The notes below the pieces were generated by a model. That model searched no databases. It was not told the origin of the DNA and saw nothing but the letters and a program-made list of their open reading frames with translations. Below are positions 31,912 to 40,449 of a stretch of DNA of 64,000 bases, piece after piece. The position numbers and the translations under genes are program-made. Location: the NCBI RefSeq assembly GCF_041583835.1, contig NZ_JBFHFC010000004.1, positions 1-64,000 of the forward strand. The letters run 5' to 3'. The DNA is from Thiomicrorhabdus sp041583835. GTDB lineage: Bacteria; Pseudomonadota; Gammaproteobacteria; Thiomicrospirales; Thiomicrospiraceae. How positions within the stretch are numbered: the first letter of the stretch is position 1; the number at the start of each line of letters is the position of its first letter.

Positions 31912-33075
31912 ATGCAAGTAGAAAGCTTTTTGAACCAGTTTAATCAAACCTTGAAAAAAGGCTTCGCTTTTACGGCGTTAAGCACTCTGTTGTGGATGGG
32001 GCAACCTATGGCGGCCGATACTGTGCCTTTAAACGCCAGCCAGCAGAAGTCGATGGGGTTTGAATTCCAACCGTTACAGCAAGCAACGGAAATGAAAAGT
32101 TACGCTTATCAGGCGAATTTGTCGTTACCGGGTGCTCATATTCAATTATTGACCGCTCCGATGGACGGTCTGGTCAGCAAGATCTTACGGGTTCACGGTG
32201 AAGTGGCTAAAGACGAACCGATTATCGAGTTAATGAGTCCGGATTTATTGAAGGCTCAAAAGGACTATTTAGCGACGTTATCTGACTTGAAAGTGGTGCA
32301 GCAGGAAGTCAAACGTGCACGCAACTTGATTCAGTCGGGTGTGGTTTCCAAGAAACAATTATTGGCGAGTGAGAGCCGGGTTACGACGTTGACGCAGCAG
32401 GCACAGCAGCAGCAGCAGGATTTGCAAATGATGGGCATGGCCGAAGAGGCCATTGCCAAGCTGAAGCAAACCAACCGTCTGCAACCGGCTATATTGACGA
32501 TCAAAGCACCCGATGCCGGCCAGTTGTATGACTTGGAAGTCAGTACGGGAATGCGTTTGCAGATGAATCAGCCGATCGCCAAGTTCGCCGAATTAGATGT
32601 ATTGGTGGCGGAAGTATTCGTTCCGATTGCCGAAACCAAAAAACTCCACGTCGGTCAGGTTGCAAGAATTGGATCTAAAGGGGTGGATGGCGAGATTGCT
32701 TATATCAGCCATCAAGCGAATCCGATGACGCAAATGATCGAGGTTCATTGTAAATTTCCGAATAAGGATAGAAACCTGACTTCGGGCGCATTGGAAAAAA
32801 TTCAGTTTATAGAACCTTTGCAAGCACCGAATGCATTTATTGTGCCGTTGAAATCAGTTATCGAAATGGACGGCCAGTCAGTGGTGTTCCTGCGTTCGGC
32901 GGATTCCGCCGACAAAATCTTAGTACAGCCGGTGAAACGTGTTGATCAGGCAGATAACACGTCGGTAATTTTTATGCAGGGACAGGTGCCTTCTAATCTA
33001 TCTGCATGGCAAGTAATGACCAAAGGGGCCGTAGCCATGTTGTCCGTTGTTGCGGCCGCGCAAGGGGAAGAATAA
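31912..33075 (+). CDS. Periplasmic adaptor (membrane fusion protein) of the efflux system
   Basis: The 387-residue CusB/CzcB-like adaptor has an N-terminal hydrophobic segment (about 17-37), a biotinyl-lipoyl half (LTAPMDGLVSKILRVHGEVAKDEPI), an alpha-hairpin (about 105-170), the second lipoyl half (LTIKAPDAGQLYDLEV) and beta-barrel domains. The Met-rich N terminus used by CusB to bind copper is not obvious here (only a few Met residues). It is separated by 80 bp from the channel gene and by 2 bp from the pump gene. Confidence 0.87.
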   Translation: MQVESFLNQFNQTLKKGFAFTALSTLLWMGQPMAADTVPLNASQQKSMGFEFQPLQQATEMKSYAYQANLSLPGAHIQLLTAPMDGLVSKILRVHGEVAKDEPIIELMSPDLLKAQKDYLATLSDLKVVQQEVKRARNLIQSGVVSKKQLLASESRVTTLTQQAQQQQQDLQMMGMAEEAIAKLKQTNRLQPAILTIKAPDAGQLYDLEVSTGMRLQMNQPIAKFAELDVLVAEVFVPIAETKKLHVGQVARIGSKGVDGEIAYISHQANPMTQMIEVHCKFPNKDRNLTSGALEKIQFIEPLQAPNAFIVPLKSVIEMDGQSVVFLRSADSADKILVQPVKRVDQADNTSVIFMQGQVPSNLSAWQVMTKGAVAMLSVVAAAQGEE

Positions 33076-33077
33076 TT

Positions 33078-36000
33078 ATGTTGTCGCGTTTAATGGCTTT
33101 TTTCTTAGCTCAGAGAATGATGGCTCTACTGTTGACGGTAGGGCTGGTTTCTGCGGGCTGGATGGCGTTTCAGAAAACGCCGATCGATGCGTTCCCGGAC
33201 GTTTCTCCGACTCAGGTTAAAATCATTATGAAGGCGCCGGGGATGACGCCTTCCGAAGTTGAATCCCGTATTATCGTGCCGATTGAGGTCGAGATGCTGG
33301 GGGTTCCGGGTCAGAAGATGTTGCGCTCCATGGGTAAATACGGGATTGCCGATATCACCATTGACTTTGTCGAAGGAACCGATATTTATTGGGCAAGACA
33401 GCAGATTGCAGAACGCTTGTCCGGGGTTAGTTTGCCTGAGGGTATTACCGGCGGAATCGCACCGATGACAACGCCTTTGGGGGACATTTTCATGTTCACC
33501 ATTGATGGCGATACGATGAACAATATGGAAAAGCGTGATTTGCTTGACTGGGTAATCCGTCCTGCATTGCGTGCCGTTCCCGGTGTTGCCGATGTGAATG
33601 CGTTGGGTGGTGAAGCCAGAACCTATGCAGTGGTTCCCGACAGTCAGAAAATGGCGGCGTTGAAGATTCCGTTTGCCGCTTTGAAAGATGCATTGGAAAG
33701 CAATAACCGTAACGATGGTGCGGGTCGTGTGTCTCAAGGCGAGGAGGCGGTGTTGGTGCGCAGTATCGGTAACCTGAACGGTGTTGACGAGATTGGTAAC
33801 ATCGTCGTAGCGACTTACGAAAATCAGGTTATTCACGTTAAAGATATTGCCGACGTTCGTATCGAAGCTTTGACCCGTTACGGTGCCGTGACCGAGAATG
33901 GTCGTCACGAAGCGGTGGAAGGTTTGGTTATCGGTTTGCGAGGCGCGAATACGAGCGACGTTATCAAGGCGGTTCGTAATCAGTTGGAGCAATTGAAGCC
34001 AGCTTTGCCGAAAGGTATTAGCGTGAATGTATTTTATGATCGCGGTGACTTGATCGAGAAAGCGATTCATACCGTTTCTAAAGCGCTGGTAGAAGCGGTA
34101 GTTTTGGTTGTATTGCTGCTGTTATTGTTTTTAGGCAATGTGCGCGCTGCAGTAACCGTTGCTTTGGTATTGCCTTTAGCGGCTTTGATGACGTTCATTT
34201 TTATGAATTGGTTCGGGTTGTCGGCTAACTTGATGTCGTTAGGCGGTTTGGCAATCGCCATCGGGATGTTGGTCGACGCCGCCGTGGTTGTGGTTGAAAA
34301 TATCGTAACCCATCAAGCGAATGAAGAGCACAAGCATCACGGGCGTCTGCCGAAACTGCATATTATCTATCGTTCTTTGCAAGAGGTGGCTGTACCGGTC
34401 ATCTCCGGTATCGGCATTATTATGATCGTATTCCTGCCGTTGCTGACCCTGCAAGGATTGGAAGGAAAGTTGTTTATTCCGGTGGCGTTGACGATCGTAT
34501 TCGCGTTGGGTAGCGCATTAATTTTGTCGTTGACGGTTATTCCGGTCATTGCTTCTTATCTATTGGGTAAGGCGTCTCACGAAATGCCTTGGTTGATGCG
34601 AAAGGTGGCGGCGGTCTATCGTCCTATATTGATTACGGCTCTGAAACATGACAAGACCGTTTTGGCGATGGCGTTAGGCGCATTGGTTATCACCGGCGTA
34701 CTTTATACCCAGGTCGGTAAGACGTTCATGCCGCAAATGGACGAAGGCGATCTGATTGTACAGTTGGAAAAAGTGCCTTCGATCTCTTTGGAAGAGTCGA
34801 AACGTATGGATATGCAGGTACAAAAGGCGTTATTGGCGCAAGTGCCTGAAGTAAAACGTATTGTGGCTCGATTGGGGGCGGACGAGATCGGTTTGGATCC
34901 GATGGGATTGAACGATACCGACAGTTTCTTGGTGCTTAAGCCGCGTGAAGAGTGGCGTATGAAAAGCAAAGAGGCTTTGATCGAAGAGATTCGTCATGTG
35001 TTGGAAACCCAGTTCCCGGGTGTCAATTACGCCTTTACTCAACCGATCCAAATGCGTGTTGACGAGATGTTGACCGGAGCGCGTGGTGATATCGCCATTA
35101 AAATCTTCGGTGACGATTCTCAGGAATTAAGCAATATTGCCGAAAAAATGGCCGCAATGGTTGAAACGATTGATGGTGCGGAAGATGTGTTTACTTCACA
35201 GAACGACGGTATGAAGTATCTGCAATTGGAGATCGACCGTTATAAAGCGGGACGTCTTGGTGTGTCCGTTTCCGAATTGGAAAATCGTTTGCGTGCCTAT
35301 CTTGAAGGTATGCCGATTGGCGGAATTTATCAAGGGAACCGTAAGATTCCGTTGATTATTCGTGCGGATGCGGCCGAGCGTGCTTCTAAAATGGACTTCC
35401 TTAATCAGAGTATCGTGTTGAATGACGGTCAGAACATCCAACTGAATCAACTGGTGAAGGTGGTTGAAGTTGACGGTCCGGTTGCCATTAAACGCGAGAA
35501 GGGCAAGCGCTTCTCCGTGGTGGTGGCGAATGTCAGCGGGCGCGACTTGGTTAGTTTTGTTGAAGAAGCCAAGCAGAAAGCGGCCGGTCTGGATGTGCCT
35601 GCCGGTTATTACTTCGTGTGGGGCGGTGAGTTTGAAAACCAGCAGCGTGCGGCGCAACGTTTAATGGTTGTGGTGCCGATTGCCTTGATATTGATTTTCA
35701 TTATTCTGTTCACCACTTTCCGTTCGGGTGTTCAGGCAGCCATGGTACTGTCCAATATTCCGTTTGCGTTAATCGGCGGGGTCGTGGCCTTGTGGCTGAC
35801 CGGCGAATACCTTTCGGTTCCCGCTTCGGTCGGATTCATCGCTTTGCTGGGGATTGCGGTTCTCAACGGGGTGGTGATGATGAGTTACTTCAATCAACTG
35901 ATTGCCCAAGGTATGTCGGTCGACGATGTCGTGGTGGAAGGGGCAATGCGTCGTTTGCGTCCGGTTCTGATGACCGCGAGCATTGCCGCCTTAGGTCTGA

Positions 36001-36164
36001 TACCGCTTGTTTTCGCTAGCGGTCCCGGGTCTGAAATCCAGCGTCCTCTAGCGATTGTGGTCATCGGCGGATTGATTACGTCAACGATTTTAACCCTGTT
36101 GATTCTACCGATTATCTACCGTATGTTCGGAGTGAAATCGTTGGGCTTGGAAAAACAGAAGTAG
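33078..36164 (+). CDS. HME-RND heavy-metal efflux pump (CusA/CzcA family)
   Basis: The 1028-residue inner-membrane pump is full length for the family, with two sets of membrane helices and large periplasmic loops. The motif in TM4 is AIAIGMLVDAAVVVVEN, with D400 and E407, but A394 at the place of the first Asp in the CzcA D-D-E motif. That is the pattern of CusA-like, monovalent-ion HME pumps rather than divalent CzcA. ATG 33078 directly follows the adaptor stop. The upstream in-frame start at 33006 lies inside the adaptor and is rejected. The substrate is inferred only. Confidence 0.9.
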   Translation: MLSRLMAFFLAQRMMALLLTVGLVSAGWMAFQKTPIDAFPDVSPTQVKIIMKAPGMTPSEVESRIIVPIEVEMLGVPGQKMLRSMGKYGIADITIDFVEGTDIYWARQQIAERLSGVSLPEGITGGIAPMTTPLGDIFMFTIDGDTMNNMEKRDLLDWVIRPALRAVPGVADVNALGGEARTYAVVPDSQKMAALKIPFAALKDALESNNRNDGAGRVSQGEEAVLVRSIGNLNGVDEIGNIVVATYENQVIHVKDIADVRIEALTRYGAVTENGRHEAVEGLVIGLRGANTSDVIKAVRNQLEQLKPALPKGISVNVFYDRGDLIEKAIHTVSKALVEAVVLVVLLLLLFLGNVRAAVTVALVLPLAALMTFIFMNWFGLSANLMSLGGLAIAIGMLVDAAVVVVENIVTHQANEEHKHHGRLPKLHIIYRSLQEVAVPVISGIGIIMIVFLPLLTLQGLEGKLFIPVALTIVFALGSALILSLTVIPVIASYLLGKASHEMPWLMRKVAAVYRPILITALKHDKTVLAMALGALVITGVLYTQVGKTFMPQMDEGDLIVQLEKVPSISLEESKRMDMQVQKALLAQVPEVKRIVARLGADEIGLDPMGLNDTDSFLVLKPREEWRMKSKEALIEEIRHVLETQFPGVNYAFTQPIQMRVDEMLTGARGDIAIKIFGDDSQELSNIAEKMAAMVETIDGAEDVFTSQNDGMKYLQLEIDRYKAGRLGVSVSELENRLRAYLEGMPIGGIYQGNRKIPLIIRADAAERASKMDFLNQSIVLNDGQNIQLNQLVKVVEVDGPVAIKREKGKRFSVVVANVSGRDLVSFVEEAKQKAAGLDVPAGYYFVWGGEFENQQRAAQRLMVVVPIALILIFIILFTTFRSGVQAAMVLSNIPFALIGGVVALWLTGEYLSVPASVGFIALLGIAVLNGVVMMSYFNQLIAQGMSVDDVVVEGAMRRLRPVLMTASIAALGLIPLVFASGPGSEIQRPLAIVVIGGLITSTILTLLILPIIYRMFGVKSLGLEKQK

Positions 36165-36185
36165 GCAAAGGATGGAGAGATAACA

Positions 36186-36515
36186 ATGGAATTTAGTCAA
36201 CTAAAACCGAACGACGATTGCAGTGTCGTATTACATCTCATTTTGCCTGCATCGCAGGTGAATGATGTGGTTGATTGCCTGCTGGCAGAAAAGCCGAGTT
36301 TGTTTTTTTCGGTGATCGACGTGCAGGGTTACGGCCAGCCTCAGGAACGCTTAAATGTTCGTGAGCAAGTTGCCGGTTTCCAGCGCAAGGTCATGGTGCA
36401 GGTTGAGTGCACTTACTTTTTAACGAAACAAATTATGGACAATATAAAATTGGAAATGCCGACGGCAACGATCAGTTACCGGATTATACCGATGTTCGAA
36501 CACGGTCAGGTGTGA
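36186..36515 (+). CDS. DUF3240-family protein
   Basis: The 109-residue protein has a PII-like ferredoxin fold pattern (VVLHLILPASQVNDVVDCLL, then KVMVQVECTYFLTKQIMDNIK, and a final ISYRIIPM strand). DUF3240 proteins are commonly encoded directly after HME-RND pumps, as here (21 bp downstream), and may sense metals. The function has not been settled to my knowledge. Last gene of the efflux operon. Confidence 0.8.
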   Translation: MEFSQLKPNDDCSVVLHLILPASQVNDVVDCLLAEKPSLFFSVIDVQGYGQPQERLNVREQVAGFQRKVMVQVECTYFLTKQIMDNIKLEMPTATISYRIIPMFEHGQV

Positions 36516-36600
36516 CCGAACGACTCATGTTGTAATCCTTAAAAGGAAGCCTTAAAGCGCTTTGTCGTTTATCGGGTTTCTTTTCAATATTAAAAACAAA

Positions 36601-36627
36601 AAAAGGCCTGTTTATATCAGGCCTTTT
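36601..36627. terminator. Bidirectional terminator, efflux operon / SMR gene
   Basis: AAAAGGCCTG-TTTATAT-CAGGCCTTTT between convergent genes. Confidence 0.88.
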
Positions 36628-36669
36628 GCGTTTTTAGAATTCGGAATTTAATAAAGGTGGTTTGAGTTA

Positions 36670-36996
36670 TTAGTGGGACGGTGTTGCCAATTTTAGACCG
36701 ACGACGCCAATGATGATTAGGCTGATGAACATCATCTTCATGATTGTCATGCTGTCTTTGAAAATCAGCCACCCTAACATCGCGATAATAGCGGTTCCGG
36801 CACCCGCCCAGACCGCATAGGCAACACCCATTTCTATCTTTTTCATCGCCAGCCACATGAATGTGAAAGAGGTGATGTAAAACAACACAACTAATCCGGT
36901 CGTTAAGATATTGCCATTTTGGGTGGAAAGTTTCAGGGAGATTGTGCCTGCTACTTCAAATAGAATTGCAATTGATAAGTAAATCCAATAAATCAT
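36670..36996 (-). CDS. SMR-family multidrug / guanidinium efflux protein
   Basis: The 108-residue small multidrug resistance protein has four membrane helices and the essential E14 (AILFEVAGTISLKLS). The motif AYAVWAGAGTA in helix 3 and LIFKDSMTIMKMMFISLIIIGVVGLKL are EmrE/QacE-like. It is a proton-coupled exporter of cationic compounds, acting as a dual-topology dimer. Single gene. Confidence 0.92.
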   Translation of the reverse strand: MIYWIYLSIAILFEVAGTISLKLSTQNGNILTTGLVVLFYITSFTFMWLAMKKIEMGVAYAVWAGAGTAIIAMLGWLIFKDSMTIMKMMFISLIIIGVVGLKLATPSH

Positions 36997-37150
36997 GCTT
37001 AGCTCGTTTTAATGGTTAAGCAGAGAGGATAGTGGCTTGCAACTTGAAAATCAATGAAATTGGGGTTTTAAGGCGGGTTGGAAAAAAATCCCTGCCAATT
37101 GGGAGATTGGCAGGCAAAGACAACTGTACTCTGAGGAGACTAGACTACAT

Positions 37151-37261
37151 GAAAATGGTGATTCTTTAAAAAGTGTAAAAAATTACCATTTCTTAGGGAT
37201 TGGATTGCAGTTTAAATGTAAAAATTTTCCATGTCAAATTTATTTTGCTATAATGCGTACA
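37151..37261 (+). promoter_or_regulatory. Promoter and dyad for a possibly leaderless DUF6502 transcript
   Basis: An inverted repeat AAATGGTGATT / AATTACCATTT (one mismatch in 11) spans about 37151-37193. TTTCCA (37226-37231), a 17-bp spacer and TATAAT (37249-37254) form a promoter. Its expected start point, about 7 bp on, coincides with the ATG at 37261. A leaderless mRNA would follow. Confidence 0.5.
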
Positions 37262-38136
37262 TGAACGAAATTACAGATACCCAACAAAAAGCTTTATTTA
37301 AAGCGATCAAAAGAATCCTTAGACCATTGGTAAGCTTGCTGCTGCGCCAAGGGATTACCTATACCGCTTTGATCGATCTGTTAAAAACCACTTATGTTGA
37401 AGTGGCTGATCAGCAATTCACGTTGAAAGGCAAGAAGCAGACCGATAGTCGTATTAGTGTCCTGACCGGCGTACACCGAAAAGAAGTGAAGCGCATTCGC
37501 GAGCAGGAAGCGGTTCCTATGGAAGCCAAAGAGCGTAAAGCGAGTCTAAGCGCACAATTAATGGCGACCTGGCTTGGTCATCCGGACTATTTAAACGAAA
37601 ACGGCCAACCTAAGGCGTTGCCTAGAAATTCGGAAGGCAACGAACTTTCTTTCGATACGATGGTGCGTTGCGTCACTAAGGATGTCCATCCGCGTTCTAT
37701 TCTCGATGAATGGATTCATCAAGGGGTGGTGGCAATTGACCGTCAAGGATTAGTGCAACTGCAAGAATCGGGTTATGTCCCTAAAGAGGATTTTGAAGAA
37801 AAATTGTTCTTTGTCGGAAAAAATATCGGCGACCATTTAAGCGTTGTTACACATAACCTGACAGGTGAACAGGCGCCGATGCTGGATCGTGCCGTTTATT
37901 ACGGCGATCTGAGCGAGAATTCCGTGAAGGAATTAGAAGCCTATGCAAGAGCCGGCGCGCTTGAGTTGTTGACGGAAGTTAACCAGATGGCGAGTCGTTT
38001 ACAGTATCAGGACCAGCAGTCCGATAAAAACGATCACGCAATGCATTTTGGTGCTTATTTCTATTGCTGCGAACAAGTCCAGGAGGATTTGGAAGCTGAG
38101 ATTGAAGCAGATGCGGACAAAGGAACAGCCAAGTGA
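37261..38136 (+). CDS. DUF6502-family protein (probable winged-helix DNA-binding)
   Basis: The 291-residue protein has an N-terminal LLLRQGITYTALIDLLKTTYVEVA and DSRISVLTGVHRKEVKRIRE that looks like a helix-turn-helix of the DUF6502 family. I place the start at ATG 37261 because the ATG at 37231 lies within the promoter and neither has a ribosome binding site. The frame reads from the first possible start into MNEITDTQQKALFKAIKRIL. It overlaps the DUF5666 gene by GTGATG. The two genes recur together in gammaproteobacteria, which is my recollection, not something visible here. Confidence 0.75.
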   Translation: MNEITDTQQKALFKAIKRILRPLVSLLLRQGITYTALIDLLKTTYVEVADQQFTLKGKKQTDSRISVLTGVHRKEVKRIREQEAVPMEAKERKASLSAQLMATWLGHPDYLNENGQPKALPRNSEGNELSFDTMVRCVTKDVHPRSILDEWIHQGVVAIDRQGLVQLQESGYVPKEDFEEKLFFVGKNIGDHLSVVTHNLTGEQAPMLDRAVYYGDLSENSVKELEAYARAGALELLTEVNQMASRLQYQDQQSDKNDHAMHFGAYFYCCEQVQEDLEAEIEADADKGTAK

Positions 38137-39146
38137 TGAAGCCTAATAAATGGTTTTATCCGTTCGTTTCTGTGCTGCTGATGTTTCAATTAGCGGCGTG
38201 TTCGACGACGGATAACAACAGAATTCAGCCGCAGGATGAAATCGTATTGGTTTCGTCAACTTCTGGTTTTGGCGGTACCGGACGTACTCAACAGGTTGCG
38301 ATGTCTACGGAAGCAGTGGGTCATACCATGCAATTAGACAGTGGCTATGGAGGAACAGGGCATACCTCTTCCGGTTTTGGCGGTACTGGCGTTATCGGAA
38401 CTATCGAAAAATTCGGTAGTATCTGGGTGAACGGAATCGAGATCGGTCTGGGCGAGAAGACGCAAATCGACAGCAATATTCCAGGACATATGTCCGGATT
38501 GAAGGCAAGCGATCTACGTATCGGTCAGCAGGTTTGGCTGGAAACCCATCCGGATCAAGAGAAGACCACAACGGCTAATATTCATATCTATTATCCGTTG
38601 GCCGGTAAGATTGAGACGTTGAAAATGCATACGATGGCGACCGAAATCATGATTAACGGCCAAAGGGTTTATATTGACGAAGGCACGCGTTTGGCGAATG
38701 ACCTGCAATTAAAAGTCGGTGAATATGTGCGTGTCAGCGGCTTGCCGGTATATCAGCAAGGCAGTAGTCAGCGTGAAAATGCGTGGCAGGCAACTTTGGT
38801 CGAACCGCAAAACGGACAGGTTTCATGGGTCAAAACTCAACCGGATGTCGTCTTTTCGGAAAAGGTCGAACGAGTAGTTATGCAGGATAATTGGCTGGTT
38901 GCCTACAAGGCAGGTGAATTCGTCCACGTTCCGAAGGGATTGTCGTCACAGCCTAAGGTTAAGATGATTCCATCGGAAAATGGCGGCGTTCAATTGACAC
39001 CGGGTAAGGAACCGGGAGTTAGAACCTTGATGAAACCGGTGAGCCCCGTCAACCGATCCGTGATTAGACCGATTAATTCGATTTCGAATGTGCGTAGTTT
39101 GTCTACGCCGCTTCCGGCACATTCCGCTCCTTCTCAGCGGAAATAA
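38133..39146 (+). CDS. DUF5666-family lipoprotein with GFGGTG repeats
   Basis: The 337-residue protein has a lipoprotein signal (FQLAAC, Cys at about 23). Glycine motifs GFGGTGR, GYGGTGH and GFGGTGV occur at about 46, 71 and 80, followed by beta-rich DUF5666-like repeats (GTIEKFGSIWVNGIEIG, GKIETLKMHTMATEIMINGQ). The C-terminal ~70 residues are Pro/Ser-rich. The start is GTG 38133, overlapping the previous stop (ATG 38136 is an alternative). It is likely an envelope protein controlled with or by the DUF6502 gene; function unknown. Confidence 0.75.
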   Translation: MMKPNKWFYPFVSVLLMFQLAACSTTDNNRIQPQDEIVLVSSTSGFGGTGRTQQVAMSTEAVGHTMQLDSGYGGTGHTSSGFGGTGVIGTIEKFGSIWVNGIEIGLGEKTQIDSNIPGHMSGLKASDLRIGQQVWLETHPDQEKTTTANIHIYYPLAGKIETLKMHTMATEIMINGQRVYIDEGTRLANDLQLKVGEYVRVSGLPVYQQGSSQRENAWQATLVEPQNGQVSWVKTQPDVVFSEKVERVVMQDNWLVAYKAGEFVHVPKGLSSQPKVKMIPSENGGVQLTPGKEPGVRTLMKPVSPVNRSVIRPINSISNVRSLSTPLPAHSAPSQRK

Positions 39147-39154
39147 ATCGATAA

Positions 39155-39180
39155 AAAAACGCCTCAATAGAGGCGTTTTT
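39155..39180 (+). terminator. Terminator of the DUF6502-DUF5666 transcript
   Basis: AAAAACGCCTC-AATA-GAGGCGTTTTT, an 11-bp stem shortly after the stop. Confidence 0.9.
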
Positions 39181-39229
39181 GATATTATGCGTATTAAATA
39201 AGTATTCTAAAGTGGTAGAGGGGTAAGCA

Positions 39230-39397
39230 ATGAAGCGTTTTTCAGCTATTTTATTAAGTGTTTCGATTTTGTTTTTGGCGGGTTGTTCCGCGGAAGTCGG
39301 CAGCGATCAGTGGTGTGCCGATATGAAAGAAAAGCCGAAAGGTGAATGGACCGCTAATGAAGCGACTGATTTTACCAAGCATTGCTTATTGAAATAA
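39230..39397 (+). CDS. DUF3012-family small lipoprotein
   Basis: The 55-codon gene has a lipoprotein signal (MKRFSAILLSVSILFLAGC, lipidated Cys19). The mature part SAEVGSDQWCADMKEKPKGE and ATDFTKHCLLK matches the DUF3012 signature (GSxxWCxxMxxKPKGxWTxxEAxxFxxHC), with two further cysteines that could form a disulfide. GTAGAGGGGT precedes the ATG. It is too short for usual length cut-offs. It lies alone between two terminators. Function unknown. Confidence 0.85.
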   Translation: MKRFSAILLSVSILFLAGCSAEVGSDQWCADMKEKPKGEWTANEATDFTKHCLLK

Positions 39398-39508
39398 GAT
39401 TCATAAAGCTCAGCCGTAAAGCAACATCGGTTCAAATGATGAAACAATAAAAGCGATGCGTTTGAAGTTCGAAGTTATGATTTGAGAACGACAACCGTGG
39501 TTGATTAT

Positions 39509-39543
39509 AAAAAAGCCTCTACCTTAGGGTAGGGGCTTTTTTT
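39509..39543 (+). terminator. Terminator upstream of the amidase gene
   Basis: AAAAGCCTCTACC-TTAG-GGTAGGGGCTTTT with flanking A and T runs, about 110 bp after the DUF3012 gene. Confidence 0.85.
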
Positions 39544-39634
39544 ATAGGAATTAATCATTTGAAACATATTCTGAAAAGATGGCAGAATGGTCGAACAAAC
39601 TATTTGTCTATTGGAATAGTTAGGCGGAGTTAAG

Positions 39635-40402
39635 ATGACGAGAGTTGCGATAATACAGTTTGATACGGTTTGGCAAGATGCCGAAGCTAACTTGCAGAAG
39701 TTATCGGAAACATTTGAAGCCATTGCCGGAGATTCTTACGATGTTGCGGTTTTGCCCGAACTGTTTCATTGCGGCTTCTCCATGCAGTCGGAACGGTTTG
39801 CCGAAACTCGTCAGGGACGAGTTTATGAAACGCTTAAAACGCTTGCTGCACATTATCGGATTTATATCATCGCCGGAGCGGCTCTGTTCGATACGGAAGG
39901 GCAAGTAAGAAACTGCGCATTGGTATTTGATCGTAAAGGAAATGAACTAGCTTGTTATAGTAAGAATCATACCTTTAATTATGCCGGGGAAGGGCGCCAT
40001 TACCAGGCTGGGAATCGACAAGTTCTGTTTGAAATAGACGGTATTCCTTGCAGCGTTTTTATCTGTTATGATCTGCGTTTTCCCGAACTCTTTCGTAAAG
40101 TGATGCCGCAAGCGGAAATGGTGTTTGTGATTGCCAATTGGCCGAGTACCCGCCGGAAGCATTGGGAAATTCTTTTGCAGGCCAGAGCCATCGAGAATCA
40201 ATGTTTCGTGGTGGGCGTCAATCGCATCGGTGAAGACGGTAATGGCTTACAGTATGCCGGTGGATCGATGGTGGTTGATCCGTTTGGTGAAATCCTCTCA
40301 TTTGCTTCAGCGGATCAGGCTGTGCAAATAACCGAACTGCCGGTTGAACGGATTAAACGGGTTCGAGAGCAATATCCATTTTTAAAAGATATGAAGAAAT
40401 AA
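39635..40402 (+). CDS. Carbon-nitrogen hydrolase (nitrilase family, omega-amidase-like)
   Basis: The 255-residue protein has the nitrilase-family triad E42 (VLPELFHCGFS), K110 (YSKNHTF) and C144 (FICYDLRFPEL). The KNHTF and CYDLRFPELFR motifs and the length are as in YafV/Nit2 omega-amidases, which deaminate alpha-ketoglutaramate and alpha-ketosuccinamate. It converges on the P-type ATPase gene, with 47 bp between the stops. Confidence 0.88.
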   Translation: MTRVAIIQFDTVWQDAEANLQKLSETFEAIAGDSYDVAVLPELFHCGFSMQSERFAETRQGRVYETLKTLAAHYRIYIIAGAALFDTEGQVRNCALVFDRKGNELACYSKNHTFNYAGEGRHYQAGNRQVLFEIDGIPCSVFICYDLRFPELFRKVMPQAEMVFVIANWPSTRRKHWEILLQARAIENQCFVVGVNRIGEDGNGLQYAGGSMVVDPFGEILSFASADQAVQITELPVERIKRVREQYPFLKDMKK

Positions 40403-40449
40403 GACTGACATGTCTTTGCACTCTTTCTACTCTATGCGTGACAAATAAT

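Noticed and set aside
33126..34070. 314-codon frame antisense to the RND pump gene
   Set aside because: It is rich in rare residue combinations (Asn, His, Arg), and lies wholly within a well-conserved pump gene, so it is a shadow frame.
40403..40418. Terminator between the amidase and P-type ATPase genes
   Set aside because: AAGAC-N6-GTCTT is only a 5-bp stem without a clear T-run.
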